A stretch of 64,000 bases of DNA from Chitinophaga niabensis (lineage in GTDB: Bacteria; Bacteroidota; Bacteroidia; Chitinophagales; Chitinophagaceae). Below, piece by piece: positions 50,161-58,913 of this stretch (positions are counted from its first letter, which is position 1; each line of letters begins with the position of its first letter). The position numbers were made by a program, and so were the translations under genes. The stretch lies in contig JAFIGY010000009.1 in assembly GCA_017849435.1 (NCBI GenBank), forward strand, positions 620,001 through 684,000, read 5' to 3'. A model generated the notes under the pieces. That model saw nothing but the letters and a program-made list of their open reading frames with translations. It was not told where the DNA came from and searched no databases.

Positions 50161-51291
50161 ATGAAACGATTTTTTTTCTGCTGCATCATACCTGCAGCAT
50201 CCATATTCACGGGGTATGCCCAGCAGAAGCCGGGCACTATTGAGTTGCAAAACCCTGCTCCGGCGGTATCCGGACTGGTAGAGCTGGATTATGCCGCAGT
50301 GGCAGCGAAGTGGAAGGCCCTCGGGCAAGGCGCTTTCCGGATCGTGCATAGCACCACGGGGAAGGAGGTTGGTTACCAGCTGCTCACGGAAGGAAGCGAT
50401 CATCCGGTGAAGATACTGCTGGATGTACACCTCGCTCCGGGCAGCAAAATGACCGTTGTACTGAAAGAAGGAAAACCGGTCCCCCTGGTGAAAAGGACCT
50501 ACGGCCGCTACGTTCCGGAACGGAAAGAAGATTTCGCCTGGGAGAATGACCGTATCGCCTTCCGGATGTACGGGAAAGCGCTGGAGTCTACGCCGAAGGA
50601 AAACGCCTATGGCGTGGACGTCTGGAACAAGCGTACGGATAAACTGGTGATCGATAAATGGTATAAACGGAACAATTACCACAAAGACGAAGGGGAAGGG
50701 CTGGATTACTACCATGTGGGCTACACGCTCGGAGCGGGCGGGATAGCGCCTTATGTGAAGGATTCACTCTGGTACTCGAAGAACTATACGAAGTACCGCA
50801 TCATCGACAGTGGTGCATTACGCACTACTTTCGAACTGGGCTACGAACCCTGGGTGGTGGATGGCAGAAGCGTGAATGTGACCAAAACCATCTCCCTGGA
50901 TGCCGGCGCCCAGCTGAGCAAAATGCAGATACAGTATTCCTGGGACGGGAATGAAAGCCTCCCAGTGGCTGTAGGCATCATCAAACGCCCCGAGCCCGGC
51001 ACCATCTGGCTGCAGGAGCGATCCGGCATTATGGGCTACTGGGAACCGCAGCACGGGGTGGACGGTACAACCGGCACCGGCTGCATCCTTCTGAATCCCG
51101 TAAAGGAAATGAAAGTAACGAATGGCCATCTGCTGGCCGTTTCCGCTACAGACAAACAGAAAAGCATAACTTATTATACCGGCGCCGCCTGGGACAAAGC
51201 AGGACACATTACTCAGGCGGAGCAATGGTTCAAATATTTGCAAGACCAGGCACTGCTCCTGCAACAGCCGGTTAAAGTGATAATTTATTAG
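50161..51291 (+). CDS. DUF4861 family secreted protein in uronate operon
   Basis: From the ATG at 50161 (MKRFFFCCIIPAASIFTGYA) the protein has 376 residues and a signal peptide ending GYAQQ. It is beta-rich: FAWENDRIAFRMYGKALEST, GLDYYHVGYTLGAGGIAPYV, MGYWEPQHGVDGTTGTGCIL. These blocks match my knowledge of DUF4861, a family often found beside kduI/kduD in pectin-type loci and with no settled activity. Conserved Glu, Asp and His (e.g. GYWEPQHG, NDRIAF) could form a sugar-active site. It is 19 bases after kduI and 16 before kduD. Confidence 0.8.
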   Translation: MKRFFFCCIIPAASIFTGYAQQKPGTIELQNPAPAVSGLVELDYAAVAAKWKALGQGAFRIVHSTTGKEVGYQLLTEGSDHPVKILLDVHLAPGSKMTVVLKEGKPVPLVKRTYGRYVPERKEDFAWENDRIAFRMYGKALESTPKENAYGVDVWNKRTDKLVIDKWYKRNNYHKDEGEGLDYYHVGYTLGAGGIAPYVKDSLWYSKNYTKYRIIDSGALRTTFELGYEPWVVDGRSVNVTKTISLDAGAQLSKMQIQYSWDGNESLPVAVGIIKRPEPGTIWLQERSGIMGYWEPQHGVDGTTGTGCILLNPVKEMKVTNGHLLAVSATDKQKSITYYTGAAWDKAGHITQAEQWFKYLQDQALLLQQPVKVIIY

Positions 51292-51307
51292 TCCTGATAA
51301 AAAAATA

Positions 51308-52087
51308 ATGCCAGTCATGAAGGTATTGGATCTGTTTAGTTTACAAGGAAAGACCGCGCTGGTCACCGGTTGCAAAAGAGGAATAGGAAAGGCCATGGCT
51401 GTGGCTTTGGCGGAAGCGGGCGCAAACATCATAGGCGTATCCGCTTCCCTGGAATCAACCGGAAGCGAGGTGGAAAAAGCCGTGCAGGCCACCGGCCGGA
51501 AGTTCCATGCTTACCAGTGCGATTTTGGGAACCGGGAAGCATTGCATAATTTTATCAGAACGGTACAAAAGGATTTCCCGGTTATCGATATCCTGGTGAA
51601 CAATGCAGGCACCATCATGCGTAAACCGGCGGCAGAACATCCGGATGAGTATTGGGATGAAGTGATCGCCATCAACCAGACTGCCCAGTTTATCCTTACC
51701 CGTGAGATCGGGAAAGGGATGCTGGAAAGAGGGAAGGGGAAAGTGATCTTCACCGCTTCGTTGCTGACCTTTCAGGGTGGTATCAATGTGCCCGGTTATG
51801 CAGCGAGCAAAGGCGCGGTAGGTCAGCTGACCAAGGCATTCGCCAATGAATGGGCCGCCCATGGCGTGAATGTGAATGCAATCGCACCCGGTTACATCTC
51901 CACCGACAATACTGCCGCTTTGCGCGCTGATGAAAAACGCAGTCAGAGCATCCTCGAGCGCATACCCGCATCCCGCTGGGGAGAGCCGGAAGATTTTATG
52001 GGTCCCGTTGTATTCCTGGCCTCCGACGCATCCAATTACATGCATGGTACCGTGATGACGGTAGATGGCGGTTGGATGGGCCGGTAA
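51308..52087 (+). CDS. kduD: 2-dehydro-3-deoxy-D-gluconate 5-dehydrogenase (SDR)
   Basis: 259 residues of the classical short-chain dehydrogenase family: LVTGCKRGIGKAMAVALAEA (dinucleotide TGxxxGxG), NNAGTIMRK, catalytic Tyr/Lys in NVPGYAASKGAVGQLTKAFA, and NAIAPGYISTDNT. It reduces DKII to KDG, feeding kdgK. A second in-frame ATG at 51317 (MKVLDLFSLQGKTALVTG) is an equally plausible start. The LacI-type regulator follows 15 bases downstream. Confidence 0.94.
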   Translation: MPVMKVLDLFSLQGKTALVTGCKRGIGKAMAVALAEAGANIIGVSASLESTGSEVEKAVQATGRKFHAYQCDFGNREALHNFIRTVQKDFPVIDILVNNAGTIMRKPAAEHPDEYWDEVIAINQTAQFILTREIGKGMLERGKGKVIFTASLLTFQGGINVPGYAASKGAVGQLTKAFANEWAAHGVNVNAIAPGYISTDNTAALRADEKRSQSILERIPASRWGEPEDFMGPVVFLASDASNYMHGTVMTVDGGWMGR

Positions 52088-52102
52088 AAATCTAAAAAAA
52101 GT

Positions 52103-53146
52103 ATGTCTACCCGTTCAGAAAAAACCATTGTCGATATCGCTGAAGAACTGGGGCTTTCCGTGTCCACCGTATCCCGTGCGCTGAATGACCATCCCAATAT
52201 CAGTGTTAAAACGAAGGACCGCGTTAAAAAGATGGCCCGCAAGCTGGGATACCGCCCGAATGCGATGGCGGCCGGTTTGCGTAACAATAAAAGCAAAACG
52301 ATCGGTCTGATCGTTCCGCGTATCTCCATGTTCTTCCCCGCCGCCATCAGTACCATCATCCAGAATAAACTGCATGAGTTCGGCTATAACGTGATCATCT
52401 GCCAGAGCAATGACTCCCTGGAGCTGGAGATCGAACTGGCCAATACGCTGTATTCCGCCAGGGTAGACGGTGTGGCAGTATCGGCTACGTTGTACACAAC
52501 GGACTTTTCCCATTTTGATATCTTTAAGCAGAAGAATATTCCCCTGATCTTTTTTGACCGGACGCCGAAAGATTACAATGTGAAAGTGATCAAGGGCGAT
52601 GATTTCCTGGGCGGCTTCCTCGCCACGGAACACCTGATCGAACAGGGCTGTAAAGACATTGTGCATATATCCGGCCCGCTCAGCTGCAATCTCTACAAGG
52701 AACGCCTCGCAGGTTACAAGGATGCGCTGCAGAAACACAAACTGCCTTTCAAAAAGAACCGCGTATTCTTTCATGAACTAACCCGCGAGAATGCCTGGCA
52801 GGCGGCGGAGCGGATATTTTCACAGAAACCTTACCCTGACGGCGTTTTTGCGACCAACGATACCACAGCTATCACTATCCTGGAGTATTGCCGCAAACAT
52901 GGCATACAGGTGCCGCAGCAATGTAAGATCGTGGGATATTCTAATGATCCGCGTACGGAGATCATTACGCCGGCCATCACATCCGTGGACCAATATCCGG
53001 CCACCATGGGCGAAAGGATCGTGGCGGCGATGATGGACCTCATACAGGCCAGGCATCCGCCCGCTTACCGCCACTCTCAGGAAATTGTGCCGATTCAGCT
53101 GATAGAGCGGGAATCCAGTGTGGATGCGGGGAAACGAAAGAAGTAA
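52103..53146 (+). CDS. LacI-family transcriptional regulator of the uronate locus
   Basis: 347 residues: N-terminal HTH (TIVDIAEELGLSVSTVSRAL), hinge with LGYRPNAMAAGLRNNKSK, and a periplasmic-binding-like effector domain (TIGLIVPRISMFFPAAIST, VDGVAVSATLYTT, GVFATNDTTAITIL). It lies between kduD and the GH88 gene, so it is produced with the genes it most likely controls. The palindrome at 49196-49211 is its probable operator. KDG or a related uronate intermediate would be the expected effector; that is inference. Confidence 0.93.
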   Translation: MSTRSEKTIVDIAEELGLSVSTVSRALNDHPNISVKTKDRVKKMARKLGYRPNAMAAGLRNNKSKTIGLIVPRISMFFPAAISTIIQNKLHEFGYNVIICQSNDSLELEIELANTLYSARVDGVAVSATLYTTDFSHFDIFKQKNIPLIFFDRTPKDYNVKVIKGDDFLGGFLATEHLIEQGCKDIVHISGPLSCNLYKERLAGYKDALQKHKLPFKKNRVFFHELTRENAWQAAERIFSQKPYPDGVFATNDTTAITILEYCRKHGIQVPQQCKIVGYSNDPRTEIITPAITSVDQYPATMGERIVAAMMDLIQARHPPAYRHSQEIVPIQLIERESSVDAGKRKK

Positions 53147-53164
53147 TTCCACAAATGAAACGTT

Positions 53165-54352
53165 ATGAGAAAAATTGTCTTTTTATTACTGGCATGTGCC
53201 GTTACTAACGTAAACGCACAAACGAAACTTTCCCCGCAGAAAATGAAAGTCCTCGTGGAGGAAAGCCTTCAGTTCTCCGCCAGGCAATACCACCTCATGA
53301 TGAGATCCCTGCCAGACTCTGTTTTCCCGCGTTCCACGAACAAAGACGGCAGCCTGATGACGGCAAAGTTCAACTGGTGGACGGCAGGGTTCTATCCCGG
53401 CTCCTGCTGGTACCTCTACGAATACACGAAAGACAAAACCTTCCGCACGGAGGCGCTCAAACGCCAGGAATTCCTGCTGCCGGACCAGTACCGGACCAAT
53501 ACGCACGATCTTGGCTTCCTTATGTACTGCAGCTTCGGCAATGGCTGGCGACTGGAGCATACGCCCGCTTTTAAGGAAGTATTGCTCACCAGCTCCCGCT
53601 CCCTCGCCACCCGCTTCAAACCAACCATCGGCGCGATCCGTTCCTGGGATCATTCCGGCTGGAAATGCCCGGTGATCATCGATAATATGATGAACCTGGA
53701 AATGCTCTGTTGGGCCACGAAGAACAGCGGCGATTCATCGTTCTGGAAAATTGCGGTAACGCACGCCAACACCACCATGAAAAACCATTACCGGAAAGAT
53801 TACAGCTCTTTCCATGTAGTGGATTATGATACCATTACCGGTAAAGTACTGGCGCAGAAAACGCATCAGGGCTACTCAGATGCGTCCGCCTGGAGCCGCG
53901 GCCAGGCCTGGGGCCTCTATGGCTTTACCATGATGTACCGTGAAACAAAAGACCGCCGTTACCTGGATCAGGCACGGCACATTGCGGAGTTCATGCTAAA
54001 CCATCCGCACATGCCGGCAGACCTGGTGCCTTATTATGATTTTGATGCGCCGGAGATCCCTAATGCGGTTCGTGACGCATCGGCGGCGGCTGTGATGAGC
54101 TCCGCTTTACTGGAACTGAGCAGATATACGGATAAAGAAGAAAGCAAACGTTACTGGAATGCCGGAGCGGATGCGCTGGCGAGCCTGGCGGGCCCTGCTT
54201 ACCGCGCCAAAGAGGGTGTCAACAATAATTTTATCCTCCTGCACAGCACTGGTTCCATGCCCGGGAAATCTGAAATAGATGTGCCGTTGTCATATGCGGA
54301 TTATTATTTCATCGAAGCGTTGCTGCGTTATAAGAAATGGTCATCCCGTTAA
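53165..54352 (+). CDS. GH88 unsaturated glucuronyl/galacturonyl hydrolase
   Basis: 395 residues with signal peptide (MRKIVFLLLACAVTNVNAQ). The (alpha/alpha)6-barrel features are clear: KFNWWTAGFYPGSCWYLYEY, QYRTNTHDLGFLMYCSFGNG with one catalytic Asp, IIDNMMNLEMLCWATK with the second, WSRGQAWGLYGFTMMYRET, and SYADYYFIEALLRYKKW near the end. GH88 enzymes release the delta-4,5-unsaturated uronate from lyase products by hydrating the double bond. The product enters the kduI/kduD route encoded just upstream. Signal peptide indicates a periplasmic enzyme. Confidence 0.95.
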   Translation: MRKIVFLLLACAVTNVNAQTKLSPQKMKVLVEESLQFSARQYHLMMRSLPDSVFPRSTNKDGSLMTAKFNWWTAGFYPGSCWYLYEYTKDKTFRTEALKRQEFLLPDQYRTNTHDLGFLMYCSFGNGWRLEHTPAFKEVLLTSSRSLATRFKPTIGAIRSWDHSGWKCPVIIDNMMNLEMLCWATKNSGDSSFWKIAVTHANTTMKNHYRKDYSSFHVVDYDTITGKVLAQKTHQGYSDASAWSRGQAWGLYGFTMMYRETKDRRYLDQARHIAEFMLNHPHMPADLVPYYDFDAPEIPNAVRDASAAAVMSSALLELSRYTDKEESKRYWNAGADALASLAGPAYRAKEGVNNNFILLHSTGSMPGKSEIDVPLSYADYYFIEALLRYKKWSSR

Positions 54353-54433
54353 TTTAACGCCATCCTTATACTTTATTAACATCCCCCTGACATTTTTTTG
54401 TTATTTTAGCCAGGAACCGAAAATGACTGGCGT

Positions 54434-56677
54434 ATGATTCATTTACCAAATCTTATTGCGGACCTGGCTCTTATCCTGGGCTCAGCGGCTATTACCACAC
54501 TGATCTTTAAAAAGTTGAAACAGCCGCTGGTGCTGGGGTACCTGATAGCAGGTATCCTGGTAGGACCGTACTTTGATTTGTTCCCGACAGTAAGGGAAGA
54601 AGGGAATATCCAGGTCTGGTCGGAGATCGGGGTGATATTCCTGTTGTTCAGTCTTGGTTTGGAATTCAGTTTCAAGAAATTGATGAAAGTAGGTGGATCG
54701 GCTTCCATCACGGCTTTGGTAGAGGTGGTTGTGATGTTGTTCCTCGGTTTTGCGACGGGCCAGTTATTGGGCTGGTCTATGATGGACAGTATTTTTCTGG
54801 GTGGTGTACTGTCTGTTTCGTCTACCACTATTATTATCCGCGCGTTTGAAGAGTTGGGTGTAAAGGGGCAGAAGTTCGCCGGCCTGGTGTTCGGGATATT
54901 GGTGGTAGAAGACCTTATCGCCATCGTATTGCTTGTGTTGTTATCCACATTGGCCGTGAGCCAGCAGTTTGCAGGCTCTGAAATGCTGATCTCTGTGGTG
55001 AAGCTTGTTTTCTTTCTCATCGTCTGGTTTATCGGCGGCATATTCTTTATCCCCACATTACTAAAGAAGACGAAATCGCTCATGAGTGAGGAAACCCTGC
55101 TGGTGACTTCGCTGGGATTATGTCTGCTGATGGTGGTGCTGGCTACACAGGTAGGTTTCTCCGCCGCGCTGGGCGCTTTCATCATGGGATCCATCCTTGC
55201 GGAAACAACACAGGCCGAGAAGATAGAACATCTTGTAAAATCCGTGAAAGATCTCTTCGGCGCGATCTTCTTCGTGTCCGTAGGGATGCTGATCGACCCG
55301 AAAATGTTGCAGCTGTATCTTGGCCCTGTATTACTGATCACCGCCATCACGCTCGTGGGTAAAACGTTGAGCACTACGCTGGGCGCCGTTTTATCCGGGC
55401 AACCGCTGAAGTCGTCCGTGCAGGCCGGTATGAGTCTTGCGCAGATCGGGGAGTTCTCTTTCATTATCGCTACATTGGGGCTCACGCTGAAAGTGACCAG
55501 CGATTTCCTGTACCCCATCGCCGTGGCCGTTTCCGCTGTCACCACCTTTACCACGCCTTATATGATCAAGGTGGCGGAGCCTTTCTATAACTGGGTGGAT
55601 AAACGAATTCCGGAACGCTGGAAGAAAAGTCTTGCACGTTACAGCAGCGGTGCGCAGACCATTTCGCAGGCCAGCGACTGGCAGATTGTGTTAAAAGGAT
55701 ATATCACCAATACCGTTGTGTGTTCCGTATTGATCATTGCGATAGGAATGTTGTCGTCCCTGTACCTGCTGCCGCTGATCAATAATCTCATGGAGGGGCA
55801 TTATGGTAAGATCATCACCGTAGTGATCACATTCCTCGTGATGATGCCCTTCCTGTGGGCGTTGACCGTGCGGCAGGTGGAGAGCACCGCTTTTGCTAAT
55901 CTGAATGCGCAAAAGAAATACAAAGGGCCTTTGTGGTTGTTGCGTATTGCACGGATCGCGCTGGGGGTGTTCTATATCGGCTTCATGCTCGGCCGTTTCT
56001 TTTCCTTTGCAATAGCGCTTTCCGTAACCCTGTTACTGATTGTGGCATTGATCATTTTCTCACGGAAGATACAGGTGTTCTATGACAGGCTGGAAGCGCG
56101 GTTCTTCCGGAATTTCAATGCACGGGAAGCGGCGGCGGAAGCAAGGCCCGAAGCCTCGCTGGCGCCCTGGGATGCCCATCTGGCCACGTTTGACGTGCGC
56201 CCGGATTGGGAAGGCGTTGGAAGAACGTTGGAAGAATTGAGCCTGCGGGAACAGTATGGTGTGAATATTGCGCTGATAGAAAGAGGCGGAAAGCTGATCG
56301 CCATTCCTCCGAAAACCGAACGGTTGTATCCCGGAGATAAATTGCAGGTGATCGGCACAGATGAACAGATCAACATTTTCCGTCAATATATAGAACAAGG
56401 GCAGGCCGATACGCAACAAGGAAAAACGGCGGTAGAGCTGCGGAGATACGACGTGTTACCCGGCTCTGCGGTGTATCGCAAGAGCATCCGGCAATCCGGA
56501 ATCCGCGAACAGGCCCGCAGCCTGGTGGTGGGGATCGAGCGGGCCGGGCAGCGCATCCTGAATCCTGTGTCGGACATGATACTGGAGGAAGGAGATGTGG
56601 TTTGGGTAGTAGGGAATCCTAAACGGGCGGCTGCGTTGTTCAGGGTAAAAGATGAAACACCACCGCAAATCGCGTGA
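54434..56677 (+). CDS. CPA2 monovalent cation:proton antiporter with two TrkA-C domains
   Basis: 747 residues. The first about 400 form the Na+/H+-exchanger-type membrane domain of KefB/KefC-like proteins (LGYLIAGILVGPYFDLFPTV, VVEDLIAIVLLVLL with the acidic pair, LGAFIMGSILAETTQAEKIE, GMSLAQIGEFSFIIATLGL). A second membrane stretch at about 425-550 follows. The C-terminus carries two RCK_C/TrkA-C-like domains (GVNIALIERGGKLIAIPPKT, LYPGDKLQVIGTDEQINIF; and SLVVGIERAGQRILNPVSDM, LEEGDVVWVVGNPKRA) and no NAD-binding RCK_N. Probably potassium or sodium export and pH control. Confidence 0.92.
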   Translation: MIHLPNLIADLALILGSAAITTLIFKKLKQPLVLGYLIAGILVGPYFDLFPTVREEGNIQVWSEIGVIFLLFSLGLEFSFKKLMKVGGSASITALVEVVVMLFLGFATGQLLGWSMMDSIFLGGVLSVSSTTIIIRAFEELGVKGQKFAGLVFGILVVEDLIAIVLLVLLSTLAVSQQFAGSEMLISVVKLVFFLIVWFIGGIFFIPTLLKKTKSLMSEETLLVTSLGLCLLMVVLATQVGFSAALGAFIMGSILAETTQAEKIEHLVKSVKDLFGAIFFVSVGMLIDPKMLQLYLGPVLLITAITLVGKTLSTTLGAVLSGQPLKSSVQAGMSLAQIGEFSFIIATLGLTLKVTSDFLYPIAVAVSAVTTFTTPYMIKVAEPFYNWVDKRIPERWKKSLARYSSGAQTISQASDWQIVLKGYITNTVVCSVLIIAIGMLSSLYLLPLINNLMEGHYGKIITVVITFLVMMPFLWALTVRQVESTAFANLNAQKKYKGPLWLLRIARIALGVFYIGFMLGRFFSFAIALSVTLLLIVALIIFSRKIQVFYDRLEARFFRNFNAREAAAEARPEASLAPWDAHLATFDVRPDWEGVGRTLEELSLREQYGVNIALIERGGKLIAIPPKTERLYPGDKLQVIGTDEQINIFRQYIEQGQADTQQGKTAVELRRYDVLPGSAVYRKSIRQSGIREQARSLVVGIERAGQRILNPVSDMILEEGDVVWVVGNPKRAAALFRVKDETPPQIA

Positions 56678-56729
56678 CAGATTTCACCATTAACGGTGAA
56701 GCCTGAATCCCGGCGGCCATTATTATTCG

Positions 56730-56737
56730 TACCTTTG
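56730..56737 (+). promoter_or_regulatory. -7 box (TACCTTTG) upstream of the HExxH protein
   Basis: TACCTTTG matches TAnnTTTG and lies 39 bases before the ATG at 56777. It supports that start against the longer frame opening at 56696, which would begin ahead of the transcript. Confidence 0.5.
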
Positions 56738-56776
56738 GAACAGCGTTCGTTCTTTCACTATTTAAAACACAAGGGT

Positions 56777-57022
56777 ATGAAAGTGATCTATCGCAAACTT
56801 GGCCGCGAAAAAGCTTTCGGTATGTCAGATAATGGCTGCAATACCATTGTTATCGACAGCCGCCTGCAGGGAAGGAAGCACCTGGAGGTAAGCATCCACG
56901 AAGCTTTGCATCTTTATTTCCCCGAAAAAAGTGAAACTTTTATTAAGAACACCGCCCGGAAACTGGCCAACGTTTTGTGGCGAATGAATTACCGGAGGGT
57001 GGATAATTCCCTGGGTATCTGA
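56777..57022 (+). CDS. Small conserved-type protein with HExxH motif
   Basis: From the ATG at 56777 (MKVIYRKLGREKAFGMSDNG) the protein has 81 residues. VSIHEALHLYFPEKSETFIK gives HEALH, the zinc-metallopeptidase HExxH signature, with a Glu (PEKSE) a few residues on as possible third ligand, on a helix after a beta strand (TIVIDSRLQGRKHLEV). This is the minimal core of ImmA/IrrE-like or SprT-like peptidases, but it is very short for an active enzyme. It follows the antiporter gene by 99 bases with its own promoter-like box. Confidence 0.7.
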   Translation: MKVIYRKLGREKAFGMSDNGCNTIVIDSRLQGRKHLEVSIHEALHLYFPEKSETFIKNTARKLANVLWRMNYRRVDNSLGI

Positions 57023-57181
57023 TCCCCATTCTCCTTTTCCGGTCATATTGATAACCCACCTTCCTGTGCCTGTGGTTGAAATCGACCCCTTAAATACCGA
57101 ATTTTAACCGTAATTTCCCATCTGACAGCCATTTCGGCAGCATAAACCTTGTAAAATCAGATCAGTACAGAAAACCACACC

Positions 57182-58222
57182 ATGAAAGAAATGAAAGGGC
57201 AGGATATCAAGCGCTTATCCCTCAAAGATGTTGCCAGGATGGCCGGTGTTGCGCCCTCCACCGTTTCGTTCGTATTGAATGGGAAAGCCCGGCAGATGCG
57301 GATCAGCGAGGAGCTGGCCGCCAAAGTGATGGCGGTGGTGAAAAAAACGGGATATCAGCCACATTCTGTAGCGGTAAATCTGCGCACAGGACAATCCAAA
57401 ACCCTCGGCCTCATGGTCGAAAGCATTTCCGGAAGTTTTTTTGCAGCACTGGCCCGGGTGATCGAAACAGAAGCAGATCGTTTCGGGTATAATATTGTGT
57501 ACTGCAGCACAGAAAATAACGCGCAGAAAGGAAGTGAACTGATCCGCATGCTCAGCCGTCAGCAAGTAGATGGTTACCTGATCACGCCGGCCGCAGGTAT
57601 GGAAAAGGATATCTTACAACTGGCCGCGCACAAACAGCCCGTTGTGTTAATGGACAGTTATTTTCCTGACGTTCCTGTACCCTATGTGCTGATCGACAAT
57701 ATCGGCGGTGTAAAACAGGGAATGCAGCATCTGGTAGATAAAGGTTACCAGAAGATCGGGTTTGTGACGGTGGACATGGAGCTGATACAGGTGCAGCAGC
57801 GTTTGCAGGGCTATAAGGATACGTTGCGCGACAATGGCATGGCCGTTCGCAATAAACAGATACTCAAACTCGCTTATAATGTACCGCGACAGGAAGCGGT
57901 GCAACAGATACAGGCCTTCATCAAAGCCAATAAAGGAATGGATGCCATGTTCTTTTCCACGAATTACCTCGGCATACTCGGCCTGGAAAGTATCTCCGGT
58001 CTCGGCCTGAAGATCCCGGATGATCTCGCCATGATCTGTTTTGATGACCATGATATTTTCCGTTTGTATCCTCCCGGTATCACCGTTGTGCAGCAGCCGG
58101 TGGAAGAGATCGCCAAAACAGCGATACATTTGCTCATGCATCAGCTGGATAAAGGCAAGAACTATTCGCGTAAAACGCAGGTGCAGTTACCGGGAAAATT
58201 TATTCTGCGGGGTTCGGTTTGA
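57182..58222 (+). CDS. LacI-family transcriptional regulator (SusCD/GH92 locus)
   Basis: 346 residues: HTH (SLKDVARMAGVAPSTVSFVL), hinge TGYQPHSVAVNLRTGQSKTL, and effector domain (GLMVESISGSFFAALARVIE, VDGYLITPAAGMEKD, DAMFFSTNYLGILGLES, and DDLAMICFDDHDIFRLYPPG). It lies upstream of and in line with a SusCD pair and a GH92 gene, separated by an 820-base regulatory gap. Three copies of a LacI-type palindrome (58441-58464, 58898-58913, 63742-63755) lie in front of these genes, making this the likely reader. The effector would be a mannose-type sugar if GH92 reflects the substrate. Confidence 0.93.
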   Translation: MKEMKGQDIKRLSLKDVARMAGVAPSTVSFVLNGKARQMRISEELAAKVMAVVKKTGYQPHSVAVNLRTGQSKTLGLMVESISGSFFAALARVIETEADRFGYNIVYCSTENNAQKGSELIRMLSRQQVDGYLITPAAGMEKDILQLAAHKQPVVLMDSYFPDVPVPYVLIDNIGGVKQGMQHLVDKGYQKIGFVTVDMELIQVQQRLQGYKDTLRDNGMAVRNKQILKLAYNVPRQEAVQQIQAFIKANKGMDAMFFSTNYLGILGLESISGLGLKIPDDLAMICFDDHDIFRLYPPGITVVQQPVEEIAKTAIHLLMHQLDKGKNYSRKTQVQLPGKFILRGSV

Positions 58223-58350
58223 TAAGTGTGAAAAATACTACTTCATCCAGTTATACTTTCCATGAAATACCCGGTGTGTTTTTCACGCAGCGCTACTGTT
58301 AATAGGATGATCGGGAAATAACCGCTCAAATAAAATTTTCCTGAAAAATT

Positions 58351-58379
58351 TTGATTGCCGCAAATAAATTATACATTTA
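58351..58379 (+). promoter_or_regulatory. Promoter-like TTG-N18-TACATTTA
   Basis: TTG (58351-58353) and TACATTTA (58372-58379), one base off TAnnTTTG, are 18 bases apart. A transcript from it would hit the terminator at 58412 after about 45 bases unless read through. Confidence 0.45.
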
Positions 58380-58411
58380 CATCAGGGTTATTTTCCGGCT
58401 CCCGGAAGGAG

Positions 58412-58433
58412 AAAGATCTGCGGATCTTTTTTT
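58412..58433 (+). terminator. Intrinsic terminator or attenuator upstream of the third SusCD operon
   Basis: AAAGATC and GATCTTT pair around the loop TGCG, followed by a run of seven T (58427-58433). It could end the lacI transcript 190 bases after its stop or attenuate transcription into the SusC leader. Confidence 0.65.
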
Positions 58434-58440
58434 AAAGATG

Positions 58441-58464
58441 TAATGCAAAATCGATTTAGCATTA
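58441..58464. promoter_or_regulatory. LacI-type operator, copy 1 (TAATGCAAAATCGATTTAGCATTA)
   Basis: A 24-base near-perfect palindrome (22 of 24 positions symmetric) with core AAATCGATTT. It shares the GCwAAATCGATTTwGC pattern with copies at 58898 and 63742. Confidence 0.7.
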
Positions 58465-58897
58465 CAGGTGCAGAGTATGCGGAAAAGCGCTGCAGGCAAG
58501 TATTTGAACAGGAGAAGGGCAGCAGCGGGAACCCGGGTTGATCCATGCCGGCGGTTAGTGAACGCTGTTATGACGACAAAATCATGTGAACAAAAAGATC
58601 AGGTGCAATACCCCGGCGCTTGAAATAACAGGAAAGATCAAAAAAACCAGATAGCATAATAAGCGAACTAAACGAAAACTAAACTTACAGAACCAGACCT
58701 GTTTGTATGCCATTCGCCAACACCATGCAACCGGGAAGATGTATACGCTAAAAGAGTGAAAATCCATTGGTTGATGCGCCGATTCCACGCTCTTCAACCA
58801 TCATTATTCAAACTCAGTTCAAAATTTTTTCAACAATGAAAGATCAACACCGGTAATGCCATATTACCGACCAGGACTCCGCCTTTAAAACCATTTT

Positions 58898-58913
58898 GCT
58901 AAATCGATTTTGC
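58898..58913. promoter_or_regulatory. LacI-type operator, copy 2 (GCTAAATCGATTTTGC)
   Basis: Palindromic except for one symmetric pair; it lies 133 bases before the SusC start at 59046 and has the same core as the two other copies. Confidence 0.7.

Noticed and set aside
54439-55554. 371-residue minus-strand frame
   Set aside because: It is the complement of the membrane part of the antiporter; its Ser/Thr/Pro-rich composition is what antisense reading of membrane helices gives.
58582-58797. 71-residue minus-strand ORF in the long gap before the third SusC
   Set aside because: It is rich in aromatic and basic residues, has no family resemblance or start signals, and lies in an AT-rich regulatory region.
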